From the NCBI GenBank assembly GCA_009602735.1, contig WELA01006130.1:405186-469185 (forward strand): a DNA stretch of 64,000 nucleotides. Direction: 5' to 3'. Below the pieces are notes generated by a model. The model saw only the letters and a list, made by a program, of their open reading frames with translations. It made no database searches and was not told the origin of the DNA. The DNA comes from Mesotaenium endlicherianum. Its lineage: Eukaryota > Streptophyta > Zygnematophyceae > Zygnematales > Mesotaeniaceae. Positions 38,701 to 52,061 of the stretch are shown here, piece by piece; within the stretch, counting starts at the first letter, position 1; the number at the start of each line of letters is the position of its first letter. The translations under genes were made by a program, and so were the position numbers.

Positions 38701-39461
38701 GCAGCAGTAGGGTGTTCCGGAGGGTGTACCTTTTTCTCAACCACTTCTTCAGGTTGAGGAGGTACCTCTCTTAGCAGCAGACAGAACATTCTGTCTTCCT
38801 TCTGGTTCCAGCTTTTGACGAACTCCATTGCATTCAGCAACTTGCATCCTTCTGGAAGCCTCTTCTTTTCCTTCATTTGCCATCCACACAGGACAAGAGG
38901 AAGAGCACTGGTGGGTGCCAAGTCAGTCTGCCCATCACTGGCTCCTCTCACTTTAACTGTACCTCTGCTCCAACACACTTCAGCTTGATGTCTATTAAGC
39001 CAGGACCTGCCTAGCACGAGATCATAAAAGCCAGTGTTGAGTACCTCAAATGTAAGCGTTTCAGTTAGAACTGCAATGCCAGAACCTAACTGGACCTCAA
39101 TAGGCTTGGTTATAACTCCTCCCGGGATCCTTGAGGCATCTCCAAGGAATATTTTTCTATTCCCTTGGGTGACAGTAGGCAGCCTTAGCCGCTTAACTAA
39201 GTCCTTGTGGATAAAAGTATGTGACGCCCCTCCGTCAACAAATGCCCTCACCTTCCTACCTGCAATCATGCAATGCAGTAGGATAGGGGGGACTGTCTTT
39301 TCCTGACTTTCGCATTGTTCTCCTGACGTAGCAAAGAAATGTTGGACATCAGGTGGAACAAGAGCATCCAGAGTGTGCACTCTCTGGACGTCTATATTAC
39401 TGATGGTCTCCTTTATCTGTTTGTCAGGCATGCATAGTGAATCCAGTTCAGCAGGACCCAT
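35745..39461 (-). CDS. Element A pol polyprotein (PR-RT-RH-IN-chromodomain)
   Basis: This is a single 1238-residue frame. Aspartic protease is at about residues 50-160 ([10 protein letters not shown]). Reverse transcriptase is at about 280-490, with [20 protein letters not shown] and the catalytic FLDD. RNase H is at about 580-710 ([18 protein letters not shown]). The integrase HHCC finger ([11 protein letters not shown] to CDQCQRN) is near 790-860, and its catalytic DDE core ([38 protein letters not shown]) follows. The C-terminal chromodomain ([10 protein letters not shown], then [15 protein letters not shown]) near 1170-1230 places the element among chromoviruses, whose chromodomain is known to steer insertion to particular chromatin. 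It looks whole. It lies downstream of gag in a separate frame. Confidence 0.95.
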   Translation of the reverse strand: MGPAELDSLCMPDKQIKETISNIDVQRVHTLDALVPPDVQHFFATSGEQCESQEKTVPPILLHCMIAGRKVRAFVDGGASHTFIHKDLVKRLRLPTVTQGNRKIFLGDASRIPGGVITKPIEVQLGSGIAVLTETLTFEVLNTGFYDLVLGRSWLNRHQAEVCWSRGTVKVRGASDGQTDLAPTSALPLVLCGWQMKEKKRLPEGCKLLNAMEFVKSWNQKEDRMFCLLLREVPPQPEEVVEKKVHPPEHPTAANIVAQYTDVFNMPPGLPPKREVDHRIDLLPGSQPPWQRTYGLSYLESEELKTQIAELEENGYISPSKSPYGAPILFVKKKDGSMRMCVDYRALNRITVKNKYALPRIEDLLDTLSGAKVFSKIDLKSGYHQIRIAEGDEHKTAFRTRYGHYEFNVMPFGLTNAPATFMGAMNDIFRPYLDKFVQVFLDDILIFSKDEAQHTEHLKKVLDTLRKNHLYAKMSKCDFFKESIEFLGHVVSKEGISVDPKKVQTIRDWPVPQSVSEVRSFLGLANYYRRFIENYSTKASKLTDLTKKDIGYVWGEEQQAAFQTLKDALCSAPVLAVYDPSKPVQVVTDASDFAMGAILLQPADKTTKDGKVRQEWHPVLYESMKFNPAEINYSVHDKELLAIIHVLKQWRAYLHGKAFKVITDHLALTHFQKKSKLSRRENRWSQMLEQFQVQIDYKPGKLNPADALSRRPDLQERNFSQHAVDKVLCALTSLKVKKSFLEQLRKAYLSDPTFEPSPTTGMCRATALGYKLKGGVWVTETTSGRLKLVIPNNLEIRSLLLSQAHDSLLGGHLGQAKTVGKLAKHYHWEGLPREVLKYVKSCDQCQRNKSRHTPPGGLLQPLPIPAGRWETISMDWVVSLPRTANGHDSILVVVDKLTKMVIFIPTTVKVTALETARQFYNHVVCQHGLPSNIISDRDSKFTSKFWRALMGLMGVKQLLSTANHPQTDGQTERTNRVLQEVLRAYINQKQDNWDDLLPQIQFAVNSAVHASTGKTPFELSLGRVPKSPLDVLGESLTHPEGIDNPVSLQLTQEFADTLSEVQRNLHTAQENQQKYANQHRRELTFSKGDLVKLHSQHLYLPGVVKKKLGPVWVGPYSVVRRVGQNAYKLNMSAEYKGHPVFNVSFLEPYIKGDTLFTGRFPVQPGPVPAVRDGDPEEYEVDEILDARSVRRSSKYVMKYLIRWKGYDASGDTWEFKDHLTNAKGALTRFHLRAAGVPP

Positions 39462-39529
39462 AATACCTGCTACGAGGGCAGCTAGTGACGACTCACTATC
39501 TCTAGCATCCTCACAGTCAGTAGACTGGA

Positions 39530-41008
39530 TTACTGACTGTTGCTGTCTTTTAAAGGCTGGTCTTTTCTCTCGACCTTAGGCAGGTGCTTGACCGGACACT
39601 GTTCTCTGTAGTGGCCTTTCTGCTGACAATGGTAGCAAGTAGATTTTGCTGAGGCTGGTCTCGGCTTAGTCCTACCACCACCCCTTCCATAGCCACCTCG
39701 AGAGGGACCACCTCTACCTCTAGACTGAATAGCATTGTACTCATACTCATATTCATCACCCTGATTATCCTCAGCCTGGTCTCCTTCAACTGCATTGTAG
39801 GAACCGTGGGGCTTTTTGACAATCTTAGACACCAAAGCGTTACTCTGGCGCTTGTGATTGAACTGCTGCTGATCCCAGGCGTCAGCATCCTGGATCAAGT
39901 CAGCCAGTTTCTCATACTTTTTCTCAGCAAAATGACCAGAGACCTCGGATTTCAAGCCATACCTGAAGTATGCTATCCTATACCGTTCTGGCAAATCAGG
40001 CTGCTTCATCATGTTCTCTTGGAACTTTTGAGCAAACTCAGCAACTGAAGTGGTCTGCTTCAGTGTCAGGGAGATCATCGCATAGATAGCTTTCTCCTGC
40101 TGGTTGATGACATCAAACTTCTCATGCAACTTCTCGACAAACTCTACCCACGTAGGGTCACCGAGTTGCCGAGCCTTACGCTCTTCCTTCCAGTAAAGCC
40201 ACCAGTCTGCGGCACTGCCTTTCAGTAGCGCACCGGTGTGCCTGACCTTCTCGTAATCTTGCAGTTCTGGGTAGTTCTCCAGCCACTGCTCAACATCCGC
40301 GAGAAACTTGATCAGGTAATATTTTCTGTTTCCCTCAGGATCATAGTCCTGGGGAGGTTTCGGCTTGGGCTTACTAGGCCCTCGGCCACCACCACTAGTG
40401 GTGTGAGACCCCAGTTGGTCTCTGTCCCGGAGTAGGGACATTATGATTCTTTTGTCCTCCTGCTGGGACTGATACATGGTCGCCATTTGCGACTGCATCT
40501 GAACGAACAATGCTCCCAAGTCTACATTTTGGGGTGGTAGATTAGCAAATGCAGCAGCAGCATTGGCATCTACTCGCTGAGTAGTGTCCTCAACAATCCC
40601 TCTTGCTCCTGCAGCAGCAATTCCTGCCGCATTCAGCCGGTCACGTATTTGACCTAGGGGTACATTGAGTTGTACGGCAGGAGGTGGGTTCAGAACATTG
40701 GCCCTTGATGCCATAAGTTCTTCAACAGTGCGCTCGTCAGCTGGCTGTCCTTCCCTCCTTTGTATATCTTCAGCGGCCTTTGCTACTTGTTCAGCTTCTA
40801 GTCTGGCTATCTCCTCCTCAGCTTGCTGAGCTGCGACTGAGGCAATAGCAGCTGCCTCATCTGCAGCCTCCCTAGCTGCAGTATCCGCTACTGCTTCCGA
40901 ATAGGTACGGTTTCCCGCTACATGGCTTTCCGCCTGGTTTTCGACATTCTCGTTATCCTGGTTCTCCATGTCTCGGGAGTTGCTAGTTTGAGACCTTGTC
41001 CTTACCAT
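39530..41008 (-). CDS. Element A gag
   Basis: This is a 492-residue structural protein of the virus-like particle. The N-terminal 100 residues are Ala/Glu-rich and probably coiled. The capsid-like retrotransposon gag domain lies at about 230-370 ([35 protein letters not shown]). It is followed by an Arg/Gly-rich stretch and one CCHC zinc knuckle ([15 protein letters not shown]) near residue 465. It begins about 35 bases after the 5' LTR, just past the primer site. It looks whole. Confidence 0.93.
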   Translation of the reverse strand: MVRTRSQTSNSRDMENQDNENVENQAESHVAGNRTYSEAVADTAAREAADEAAAIASVAAQQAEEEIARLEAEQVAKAAEDIQRREGQPADERTVEELMASRANVLNPPPAVQLNVPLGQIRDRLNAAGIAAAGARGIVEDTTQRVDANAAAAFANLPPQNVDLGALFVQMQSQMATMYQSQQEDKRIIMSLLRDRDQLGSHTTSGGGRGPSKPKPKPPQDYDPEGNRKYYLIKFLADVEQWLENYPELQDYEKVRHTGALLKGSAADWWLYWKEERKARQLGDPTWVEFVEKLHEKFDVINQQEKAIYAMISLTLKQTTSVAEFAQKFQENMMKQPDLPERYRIAYFRYGLKSEVSGHFAEKKYEKLADLIQDADAWDQQQFNHKRQSNALVSKIVKKPHGSYNAVEGDQAEDNQGDEYEYEYNAIQSRGRGGPSRGGYGRGGGRTKPRPASAKSTCYHCQQKGHYREQCPVKHLPKVERKDQPLKDSNSQ

Positions 41009-41042
41009 ACAAAGAAGACTGTGATAACTGCTCCGATACCAC

Positions 41043-41787
41043 TGAAATGAATCGACTTACCAAATAGGCGATTAACAATTAATAAAGATCTTTATATCAG
41101 CAAGTAATCTTTATGGTATTTCCGTTAACTAGTTAAACGGCAAAGGACAATACACTAGCAGGGAATAATACTCGTAAGTCAAATGCGAGTAAACTAGCAT
41201 CAATAATGCAAATCAGTAAACTCATACATAAGCAAGGTTAGAAGACAGTGCGTATCAATGGCTTCTCGCCTTGGATTCAGATCTCTCTCAGTAAGCTGTA
41301 CAAGAGAGTTGGCCTCGTTTCCGAATGCCGAACTCGAGAGCAATGCCTAGCATATGTACATGGAATGAGTTTACTGTTCAACGGTCAGTGCGATGGCACC
41401 GCCTACCCGGGAGTTAACCACGTTGGTAGGACCTCGGTTAACCAAATCCACCGCCATCTCCCATCATCCCGAATAGCCATCCATCATGGGGATGTCATCT
41501 GGCCATTCAACTAGCAGGTGGTACTTAGATGCATATCAAGGCAGTTCGCTGCTACCGAGCACGGAAGTCAGCTGGCTGTCAAAGAATGTGTCAGCAAGCT
41601 GACTTAAGTTGACTTCAGCCTGCTGCTTTTGGCCGAGTCATTAAACTGATAATTATGTAAAGTCCAGCAGACTGATTATTAACTAAAGTTGAGCAGACTG
41701 ACTACTAACTAAAGTCCAGCAGGCTGAACTAAATTAACTATTATATTTAACTGAACATTATATCTACTAATATACTGATTCATTACA
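41043..41787 (-). repeat. 5' LTR of element A
   Basis: This LTR is 745 bp and the partner of 32944-33688. The outer end abuts the CCAGA target duplication at 41788-41792. The inner end abuts the tRNA-Met-like primer site. Confidence 0.93.
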
Positions 41788-43156
41788 CCAGAGTAAGGCG
41801 AGTCATGCGCTTCGCGTAGTAGCACATGTCTTACTCGGCCTTCTGGGACAGCAATGTGCCCATTGTGCCACCAAAAACCGTCCTCAAACAAATAGCTTGA
41901 GTGTTCTTTCCTTTTATCCATACTGTGCATCGTTACGGCTACACCGTTCAAGCCAGTACCCTAGAATTCTAGGAAAAACGGATCTTTGAAATAGCCCTTT
42001 TGAAATAGTTGATGCAGGTCAAGTACTTCCGAGTTATACATGCTATCCAAATTGGGTGTGCCCGCATCACCAGGCTGGTTGCGCTCGGACGTCTGGGGGG
42101 GTACAGCAGATCAAGGGTGGCCGCCCTCAAAACCTGACCATTTCGTTCTCGCAAGCTAGCAACAGTCCCCAACATCAAGTGGTGATGAGGAATTCGACTT
42201 AGAGGATCAGCAACATTGTTGCGGCCTGGGTGATATGCCCACTCAAAGTGGAATCGTTGCAAGAACTTAGACCATCTCGTCTGTCTCCTCGATAGCGTTG
42301 GCTGAATTTGAAATAAGGTATTTGGGCAGTGGTCCGTAACCACTGTCAAACCCTTGCAGCCTTCCAAATAACATCGCCAAGTTTTCAAAGCGTATATCAC
42401 TGCCCAGAGCTCCTGCTCTCTCGTTGAGTAATTTTGTTTGGCAGGTTTCAGCTTTCTACTCTCAAAATTGATAGGCTTGCCTGCCTGCAGCAAAACAACC
42501 CCTATTCCAACACCAAACGCATTGGTGACTACCTCGTAAGGCAAGTCGGGATCGGCTAATGAAAGAAGTGGCGCATTAGTGAGTGCATATTTAACGCGCT
42601 CAAACGCATGTTGCGTATTGTCATCCCAAATGAACGTCTTATCTTTCCTTGTCAGAGCAGTGAGTGGCGCGGCCATCACTGAATAACCTTGCATAAACTT
42701 ACAAAAGTAGTTAGCAAACCCAAGGAATGAACGTACAGTATGTACATCTTTCGAAACAGGCCAGTCAGCGACGCATGCTGAAAGGGGGAAGGGTGCGGGG
42801 AGTGCGCCATACACACTCACGCACCCTCACCCGTGAGTGGAAGCGTGCACGAGGACCTGTCCTAGTTGCATACAACAGGTGGAGTGGCCTGGTGGTGTGC
42901 CACCCTTGCAAGAGAGAGAGAGCTACATGAGAGAGGAGTGGAACAGAACTCACTTCATTAAGAAATGTTGTGTACAAGGTAAGAAGGTTAGACTAGACTA
43001 GACTAGACTCCCTCTACTTCTTTGTGCTTTCCATTTATGCTTTAACTCTAAGTGTCCTCTCTAGCAAAGTACCCTCCAGAACCTTCTCCTATGGCTCCTT
43101 CCAAGTAGATGACCTTGCCTAGTTGGACAAGCTAGCACACTCATACGCACACAATT

Positions 43157-43878
43157 TGAAATGAATCGTCTTACCAAATAGGCAATTAACAATTAATAAA
43201 GATCTTCATATTAGCAAGTAATCTTTATGGTATTTTTTGTTAATTGGTTAAACGGCAAAAGGACAACACACTAGCAGTGAACAATACTTGTAAGTCAAAT
43301 GCGAGTAAACTAGCATCAATATTGCAATCATTAAAACTCATACATAAGCAAGGTTAGAAGACAGTGCGTATCAATGGCTTCTCGCCTTGGGTTCAGATTT
43401 CTCTCAGTAAGCTGTACAAGAGAGTTGGCCTTGTTTTGAATGCCGAACTCGAGAGCAATGCCTAGCATATGTACATGAAATGAGTTTACTGTTCAACGGC
43501 CAGTGCGATGGCACCGCCTACCTGGGAGTTAACCACGTTGGTAGGACCTCGATTAACCAAATTCACCGCCATCTCCCATCATCCCGAATCGCCATCCATC
43601 ATAGGGATGTCATCTCGCCATTCATCTAGCATATCACACTTAGATGCATATCGAGGCAGTTTGCTGCTACCGAGTACGGAAGTCAGCTGGCTGTCAAAGA
43701 ATGTGTCAGCAAGCTGACTTGAGTTGACTTCAGCCTGCTGCTTCCGGCCGAGTCATTAAACTGCTATTAAATATAAAGTCCAGCAGACTGATTATTTAAG
43801 TAGAGTTCAGCAGGCTGAACATGATTAGCTATTATACTTAAATGAATATTATATCTACTAATATACTAATTCATTACA
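43157..43878 (-). repeat. Solo LTR of the A/B family inside the LTR of element D
   Basis: This copy is 722 bp, running TG to CA, flanked by CAATT on both sides (43152-43156 and 43879-43883). The right LTR of D shows the empty site (ACACAATTACAC). It has no internal sequence, so it is a recombination scar of a once full element. Confidence 0.92.
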
Positions 43879-44221
43879 CAATTACACTCCAGAATATTCT
43901 ACTACACAATCCACTAACTCTCACGAAGTTTCTAGAAATTCCACAATCACTTTGGCACTCCATGTAATCGTACTTAGTTTCTGGAACCCTCATGATTCAA
44001 TGTCCTACTTTCTGGACTCCAACCAAAATTTTCGTCACTGGACCTGTCCTTGTCACTAAATTGAATCTGTGACACTAAAACCTCACTAAAAACTCCCAAA
44101 ACACATAACTTTCTCAATACTTGTCCAAATGACTTCAAATAAATGCCAAAGTTCTTCTAAAATCACCCTCTATGCATATAAAATGCTAGAAAAGTACAAA
44201 CTTCACTTTCATAACCTTACA

Positions 44222-47200
44222 TCATCCCCCTCCTCAAGATGCGACTTCGTCGGCGAATACTAAGTACAAGTGACGTCATATGAAGAATCGAGCTCACATA
44301 TACGCTAGAAAAACACACATCTATTATACAAGTTGCAGGTCTTGAACAGGCTCCAGGATGATACTCATTACTCCAAACTTGCTCCACTTAGTGAAAGCTC
44401 CATCGCATACATTGGCTCCACACATGACGTCTCCTAACACAAGTGCATCTTCTCTTCAACTCCTTTGTCTTGGAATAGGCCAATATTTTCATAAGGGCTG
44501 TAACATACTCCCTCCATCATCTCCATATACTCCAAGGCATAATAGTCCGCCAAATCGCCAAAATACTCATTCTTCGCCCTCTTGGACAAGTGGCAACTCC
44601 TCGTCGCGCCATACGGCTTACTCGTGGTGCTCTTATAATTTTGACCAGATTACATCATGAACCTAAGTCCACTATGTTCCTGAACCTTCTGGTACCCTTA
44701 GCTACCTCTAGCTCTAAGCCATACTCCTTGTAGAGGTATTGCACTCTCTCACTCGTGTGCGTGACTCGTGGTGACCTCTCAAGACGCCAAGTGGCACCCC
44801 CCTGACTTTTTCAGACATTTTTAGCCTGAAAGTTGTGCAATCCACATAGTATCACTCTCCTGAACTCATTGGTATGCTCTGTTTCCCCTGATTATGAGTC
44901 TAAGATCAGGAAATCAGATTGCGCCTTGCCTCGCACATGTGGCTCGCACGGCCAGCAGACCGCCATGTGGCACTGTCAAGACTTAAGTTGATATTTTAAT
45001 AAATAAATTTACTTTTTCTAAATCTGAACCCATAGGACTACCTCTCCACAAAATTTCAGAATCTGAATCTAAGTCTAACACTCAAACGAGATCGTCACTT
45101 TGTGCCTCACGCTCGTAGGACGCACACGCGCGCAACACGTATCAAGCTCCCGCGCCTACAAGTGGCACATGCTTAAACCCCTGATTCTGAGACTTGAGTA
45201 TGACTCAGGGAAGGCCTCATAGTAGGCCTCTCACATCATGTAGGACTTCTAGTGAAAATATTATCCACTCTCTCCTAAGTAGGCAAAAAGTAGCCAAAAT
45301 CTGCCAACTTTAACCCTCGCGCTCGCCTACCCGTAAAACCCTCAAACATGGACAGATTTGAGTATCTTCCAAGCACTTGCTCTCAAACTTCTTTCCACTT
45401 CACATCTCTTAGTTACAAATGAACTCATGGGACTGGCTTGACCTTGCTTACAAGCACTATAAACAACTATAACACTCCCCCCCCTCATCATGAAGGTAAG
45501 GCGCTTACCACGCAAGTGTCCAAGTCCAGATTTTACGCCTCCCTCTTGCTTGCTTGTATAGGCGCTGATTCTCCTAGCTTCTTGCACAGGTCTTTGTCAT
45601 ATATCTCCATCTTAGACAGGACATATCTGCCCCATTACACTTGGTCTCCTCCTCATAGGTCCATATCCATACAGCCGTAGTCTCCATCAAGCGACGATAA
45701 TAATCTTCACAAGGCATGAGCGCGTAGTCTCGCTCGTGGTGCACCAAACTCCATCATAGTCTTCTTCTTGGCTAGATGCTCACTCCCACATACTCTTGGC
45801 TCTTTTTGAAGGTCAGTCTTCACACAAGGCTCCAAGAAACACATCTGGAACGCCTCCATGAGCTCCATAACTTGGGCAAACGCACATAGTCTTAGTGCTT
45901 GCACCTCATCTTGTGCTCGCACACACTTTGTCTTGCAAGCGGGCTTCTCTTGAGCTCACTTTCTAGGAGCTCCTCCACTTGAGCAGTTGGGGTCTGCTCT
46001 ATATGTGAGCAAGGGGATCATACACCTCTACTTGCTCCAACGGCGATGCGCGCTCGCCAAGGTTGTTAGGGAGCACGCTTGCTCCATGTGATGACCGGGC
46101 CAAGGCTACCAAAACAAGCGCTTCTCCTTCACCTTCACCTTCCCGCGTCGCTTCTTTGCTAGCGGGCTGAATATAGCTACTTGTGGTCTTATCTACCTCC
46201 ACCTATTTCACTATCTTCACTTGACCATACTCCTCCTTGGTCTTCACTTGACCCGTGCACTAGAGCATTAGAGGATAGGCTACTCTTTTTGTGCAACTCC
46301 TTCCACATGCTTAGCTTCTTAAGTGCACTCTAGCCTTGGTCACCCCAAAGACTCTTCTTACTACTAAACCCAGCTTGCCTTGGTGCTCTACTTTCACATG
46401 AAGAGCTTCCATAGATGCACCAAAATCTGCCCCTTAACTATGCCATCACACAACTAATGGCACACACGNCTAATTGCACACGCACTTCAAGTGGGAGACA
46501 TCTCTTGCACTAGCCCTCTTGCACCAACTTTATACCTTGTTTCTTCTTCCACACCATAGGCTTGTCTTCATCATAGTTCTCAACTCCATATACTCCGTAG
46601 TACTCTTCTCCATAAGAAAAGAGAAATCTGAACTTGAAAGGCTCTATCTCCATCTCTCCTCTTTGAAGAAAAATCTGGAATACTTCTTCTTGCTCCAAGC
46701 CTTCTCCACGGTGCTTCTCTTCACTTGAGGCTTCATACAATCTCCATACAAAGTGCCAAGCTCCATCATGGCTGGCCAATAATATCCAGTGGCTATATAG
46801 GAGTGATGCAAGGCAACCCAAATCTGGCCACATACTCGGCCAACTTGGTGCAACACCGCGGTGCACCCTCTCTTGAGCTTCTCATGAGCTCCTCTTGAGC
46901 TTGCGAGTGCTATGCTCGCCAAAGCTCCTAGACTTGCAAGTGAACATGCTTGCTAAGTTCCCGGTTGCCTACTCTTACTATCCTCTCCACCTTCATTGAC
47001 AACCTAAAATAAAGATGGGCACATACTCCTTCTAGCCACCAACACCTCTATGCTAAGCTCCCCCCTCAAAGAAAGAGCTTAACACTAAAGAGCTTGCATC
47101 TTCAAGGAAACATCCAGCCATGTGAACTCCAGATTTCTTCATGCTCATATGTCTCCATACTCAAGCAAAGGCTGCTCTATATTACTCACATCCGTTTTAT

Positions 47201-47457
47201 GCTTGGGCAACCTCCTCACACTACAAAGAAGACGTACAAAAATCTAGTTGCATCCAAGTTAGAGTTTCTTGGAGCACCTCTCTCTTCCCATCTCCTCCCT
47301 CCTTCAAGAGAGTGAGATGCTAGCTTGCATCAACATCTTCATGGCTGTTCTTGGCAACTTTCCTTGCTTCTCCTCTCTACCCTTTCTACACTCCTACAAG
47401 CATCACCAACCAAAGCTCCTCCTCTAAATGAAGCAACTAGGTAGCTCCGATACCATG
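44222..47457. other. Interior of element D, no recognisable gene
   Basis: The plus strand is pyrimidine-rich and the minus strand purine-rich. Frames such as 46510-46866 on the minus strand (EEVFQIFLQRGEMEIEPFKF) are open but match no family I know. One ambiguous base occurs near 46469. Confidence 0.6.
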
Positions 47458-50311
47458 TGAAAGGGGGAAGGGTGCGGGGAGTGCGCCATACACACTCACG
47501 CACCCTCACCCGCGAGTGGAAGCGTGCACAAGGACCTTTCCTAGTTGCATACACAAGGTGGAGTGGCCTGGTGGTGTGCCACCCTTGCAAGAGAGAGAGG
47601 GCTACATGAGAGAGGAGTGGAAAAGAACTCACTTTATTAAGAAAAGTCGTGTACAAGGTAAGAAGGTTAGACTAGACTAGACAGGACTCCCTCTACTTCT
47701 TTGTGCTTCCCATTTATGCTTTAACTTCAAGTGTCCTCTCTAGCAAAGTACCCTCCAAAACCTTCTCCTATGGCTCCTTCCATGTAGGTGACCTTGCCTA
47801 GTTGGATAAGCTAGCACACTCACACGCACACAATTACACTCTAGAATATTCTACTACACAATCCACTAACTCTCACGGAGTTTGTAGAAATCCCACAATC
47901 ACTTTGGCACTCTACGTAATCGTACGTAGTTTCTGGAACCCTCATGATTCAATGTCCTACTTTCTGGACTCCAACCGAAATTTTCGTCACTGGAACTGTC
48001 CTTGTCACTAAATTGAATCTGTGACACTAAAAAATCACTAAAAACTTCCAAAACTCATAACTTTCTCAATACTTGTCCAAATGACTTCAAATAAAGGCCA
48101 AAGCTCTTCAAGAATCACACTCTATGCATATAAAATGCTAGAAAAATACAAACTACACTTTCCTAATCTTACACACGTTATCTTGGCTGGGTCAGGGCGC
48201 ACCCCTTTTGAACGCACTGTATGTCCGAGGTACAAAAGTTCATCCTTTAGGAAGGAAAAAAAATTTAGCTTAGCATATAGCTGTTGCTCACGAAGGGTTT
48301 GCAACACCAACTCAAGATGCGTGGAATGCCCGTCCCTGGTCTTTGAATAGACGAGGATATCGTCAAGGTAAACCTGAACAAATTTCCCCAAGTAAGGTCT
48401 AAACAAATCGTTCATCGTACTTTGGAATGTCGCTGGTGCATTGGTGAGTCCAAAACTTAGGACTTTGTATTGGAAGTGCCCAATAGGCGTACGAAATGTT
48501 GTTTTGGGGACATCCTCTGGTGTGATTCGAATCTATGATAGCCTTGGGCTAAATCAAACGAGGAGAACACGCATGCCTCCTGCAGCGAATCAAACAAATC
48601 ATCAATGCGAGGCAACGAATAGCGGTTCTTGACCGTGATATTGTTCATTGTACGATAATTAATGCACATTCTAAGCGTCCCATTTTTCTTTTCCAAATGG
48701 AGAAGAGCTCGGCTCAACTCGTCCTCTCTCAAGCAAGTCGGTAACTTGGTCCTTCATTTTAGTCATCTCCAACGGGCTTAGGCGATAAATTGGTCGCCAA
48801 GTCGGTTGGACTTCGGGAATGAGAGGGATTGTATGTCCGATACCCCTATCAGGCGGAAGCCCGGCTGGTATTTCACTTGGAAACACTGACTCGTACTTTT
48901 GCAAAAGAGCAAAAAGTTGAGCTGTGAGTGTGTCCTCAAGACCAGTAACGCCTAACATCGGCTCGTCCGTGAAGAGGGTAGTGGAAGTTGCTAGGGAATC
49001 GGGTCTTAGTAATCCATAGAAAACATTTTGACTGTGCTTTGCCAAACGTCGAGCTTGCTTTATGGACAATAGAAGAGTCTTCGAAGGACTTTCCAAGGCA
49101 ATATCGAGCTTAAGGGACTAAAGAGTGATCTTCCTGGTCCCTTTGCATACAATGCATGTCTTTGACTGAAGTCAAGCAATGCACTTGTTTGCGTAAGCCA
49201 ATCGGTACCCAAAATTGCGTCGATTCCATGTGGCAATTCAGTTACGTAGAATTGTACACGCCCATGAAAGGACTGCATGCTGAGCGGTAAATTAGTCGTT
49301 CCAAAAATACAAGCTAACAAACCATCGCCGAGGCGAAGGGTCTCGTCCTTGAGTATTGGAAGCAACTTCGTCCCTTGTGCAAAACGTGCACTAATGAAGC
49401 TCACTGATGCGCCTGAATCAATGACTGTAAAGCATGATTTGCCTGAAACTTTCGTTTCAAATGTCATACTTTACCCCAAAGAAGTATTATGCATCCCTAG
49501 CAATGTCCTCGCCTTGAGAGGAATGTGGGATGAGAGGAATGTGGGAGGTCCTTTACCATAATCCCATTTTGCAGTGCCATCCGCGCAGGAAACCGAGTTA
49601 TCGGGTGAGAATGCGCGCGTCAATGCGTAAATGCAGCATTATAGATTGGTGCACGACACTGGTGCATTTTTTGTAAGCGAGATAAGTGTGCGTAACACTT
49701 GGCAAGGTTAGGATCATGCGGCTGAAAGTGCAAGAACATGGTATCATGGATGCACTCGAGTTCCAAGAACTCACCAAAGCTCAACACTTGCATACAAGTA
49801 TATTTGTTTCGAAGTATATTTATATCGGGTATGCCAGAGTGAACAAGAACCTTTGGTGCGTGCGCACAAACACGTAGAAGTTCCTGCTCACTAAGTCGTG
49901 TTGTCAATAGCTTAGAAGGAGGCTTTGCTGCTATCTCCTGAGCTACTCTTTCAAAGGCCCCTTGCCTTTCCCCTTGGGATCGTTTCTTGAATTCTTTCTA
50001 GTAGGACATGCCGAGATCGTATGCCCATGTTTCCCACAGCCAAAACACAGCCCTTCTGCCATCATGCGATTGCAAGCTTCTGTGTTGTCGATCTTGCCTA
50101 TCTTGGGAGGTGGACCATTCGATCCAGCACTATCACTCGCGCCATCGGGATAGTTCCTCTTTGGAGCGGCATTACTAGAACTAGGAAACGACGATGGAGG
50201 ACGTGATGGACGAGCTGCCTGACGTTTAGGCATAGCGACCGACTCCTCTTGAGCTAAAGTCTCGGTATAACGAATGAGATCGGCGATGGCTGTCCATTCC
50301 GAACCGGTGAC

Positions 50312-51030
50312 TAAAATGAATCGACTTCCAAATAGGCGATTAACAATTAACAAAGATCTTTATATCAGCAAGTAATCTTTATGGTATTTTCCGTTAACTG
50401 GTTAAACGGCAAAGGACAACACACTAGCAGTGAATAATACTCGTAAGTCAAATGCGAGTAAACTAGCATCAATAATGCAAATCAGTAAACTTATACATAA
50501 GCAAGGTTAGAAGACAGTGTGTATCAATGGCTTCTCGCCTTGGATTCACATCTCTCTCAGTAAGCTGTACAAGAGAGTTGGCCTCGTTTCCGAATGCCGA
50601 ACTGTAGAGCAATGCCTAGCATATGTACATGGAATGAGTTTACTGTTCAACGGTCAGTGCGATGGCACCGCCTACCCGGGAGTTAACCACGTTGGTAGGA
50701 CCTCGGTTAACCAAATCCACCGCCATCTCCCATCATCCCGAATCGCCATCCATCATAGGGATGTCATCTGGCCATTCATCTAGCATACCACACTTAGATG
50801 CATATTGAGGCAGTTCGCTGCTACCGAGTACGGAAGTCAGCTGCTGTCAAAGAATGTGTCAGCAAGCTGACTTAAGGTGACATCAGCCTGCTACTTCCGG
50901 CAGAGTCATCAAACTGATATTAAATATAAAGTCCAGCAAACTGATCATTAACTAGAGTTCAGCAGGCTGAACTTACTTAACTATATTATTTAAATGAATA
51001 TTATGTCAACCAATATACTGATTCATTACA
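50312..51030 (-). repeat. 3' LTR of element B
   Basis: This LTR is 719 bp and is followed on the plus strand by the family polypurine junction ATCCCTCCAACTT. Two units of the 26-base internal repeat are present. Confidence 0.9.
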
Positions 51031-51335
51031 ATCCCTCCAACTTATCATGTTGTCGCCTCGACAACACTAACACTAATAACAGCGTGCTATCCCTTCCGTC
51101 CCCAGCCTACTGCCATTAGGAGGGAAATGTCCCTGAGGTCCTATACTCAGGGGAGCCAGACCTCCTCCCGTCTTGGGGTCTTCTGAAGCCTGTCAGAGGG
51201 GGAGGTTTCGTGTAAGGACCCGGCGGAGAGCGCAGTAACTAGGCTGTTTCCTCCTGCACAGTCTGAAACTGAAGGGACGCAGCCTTCTCCTACGCAGCCC
51301 TCAAATTGACAGGTACGTATATCGGCATCCCAGAA

Positions 51336-52056
51336 TGAAATGAATCGACTTACCAAATAGGCGATTAACAATTAATAAAGATCTTTATATCAGCAAGTAA
51401 TCTTTATGGTATTTTTCGTTAACTGGTTTAACGGCGAAGGACAACACACTAGCAGTGAATAATACTCGTAAGTCAAATGCGAGTAAACTAGCATCAATAA
51501 TGCAAATCAGTAAACTCATACATAAGCAAGGTTAGAAGACAGTGCGTATCAATGGCTTCTCGCCTTGGATTCAGATCTCTCTCAGTAAGCTGTACAAGAG
51601 AGTTGGCCTCGTTTCCGAATGCCGAACTCGAGAGCAATGCCTAGCGTATGTACATGGAATGAGTTTACTGTTCAACGGTCAGTGCGATGGCACCGCCTAC
51701 CCGGGAGTTAACCACGTTGGTAGGACCTCGGTTAACCAAATCCACCGCCATCTCCCATCATCCCGAATAGCCATCCATCATAGGGATGTCATCTGGCTAT
51801 TCATCTAGCATATCGCACTTAGATGCATATCAAGGCAGTTCGCTGCTACCGAGTACGAAAGTCAGCTTGCTGTCAAAGAATGTGTCAGCAAGCTGACTTA
51901 TATGGACTTTCAGCCTGCTGCTTCCGACTGAATCAACAAATTGATAATTATGTAAAGTCCAGCAGACTGACTATTAACTAAAGTTTAGTAGGCTGAACTT
52001 AATTAACTATTATATGTAAATGAATATTATATCCACTAATATACTGATTCATTACA
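51336..52056 (-). repeat. Solo LTR nested in the accessory region of element B
   Basis: This copy is 721 bp, flanked on both sides by CAGAA (51331-51335 and 52057-52061). It is a third-level insertion (solo LTR in B, B in C). Confidence 0.92.
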
Positions 52057-52061
52057 CAGAA

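Larger units (their letters stand above)
32944..41787 (-). mobile_element. Element A: full-length chromodomain Ty3/gypsy retrotransposon
   Basis: The element is 8844 bp with two 745-bp LTRs (32944-33688 and 41043-41787) that differ at only about 15 positions by eye. It is flanked by the five-base duplication CCAGA (32939-32943 and 41788-41792). On the minus strand the order is 5' LTR, primer site TGGTATCGGAGC (about 41028-41041, initiator tRNA-Met-like), gag, pol, an accessory coding region, a polypurine tract (TTGGAGGGAT) and the 3' LTR. Gag and pol look whole; the accessory region may carry a break. The near-identical LTRs and intact duplication mark it as one of the younger insertions here. 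It sits in the integrase region of element C. Confidence 0.95.
42779..48173 (-). mobile_element. Element D: non-coding LTR retrotransposon (LARD-like)
   Basis: Two 716-bp LTRs start TGAAAGGGGG and end TTACA. The left, 42779-44221, is interrupted by a solo LTR; the right is 47458-48173. A primer site TGGTATCGGAGC lies beside the right LTR and a polypurine tract (GAGGAGGGGGATGA, minus strand) beside the left, so it lies on the minus strand. The 3.2-kb interior (44222-47457) has only short unrelated frames, the longest 118 residues, and no gag, protease, reverse transcriptase or integrase motif. It would depend on another element's proteins. It is inserted in the pol region of element C. I find no exact five-base target duplication. 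Confidence 0.8.

Noticed and set aside
42770-48180. Five-base target duplication around element D
   Set aside because: The flanks GCATGC on the left and CACGTT on the right do not match, so no duplication is claimed.
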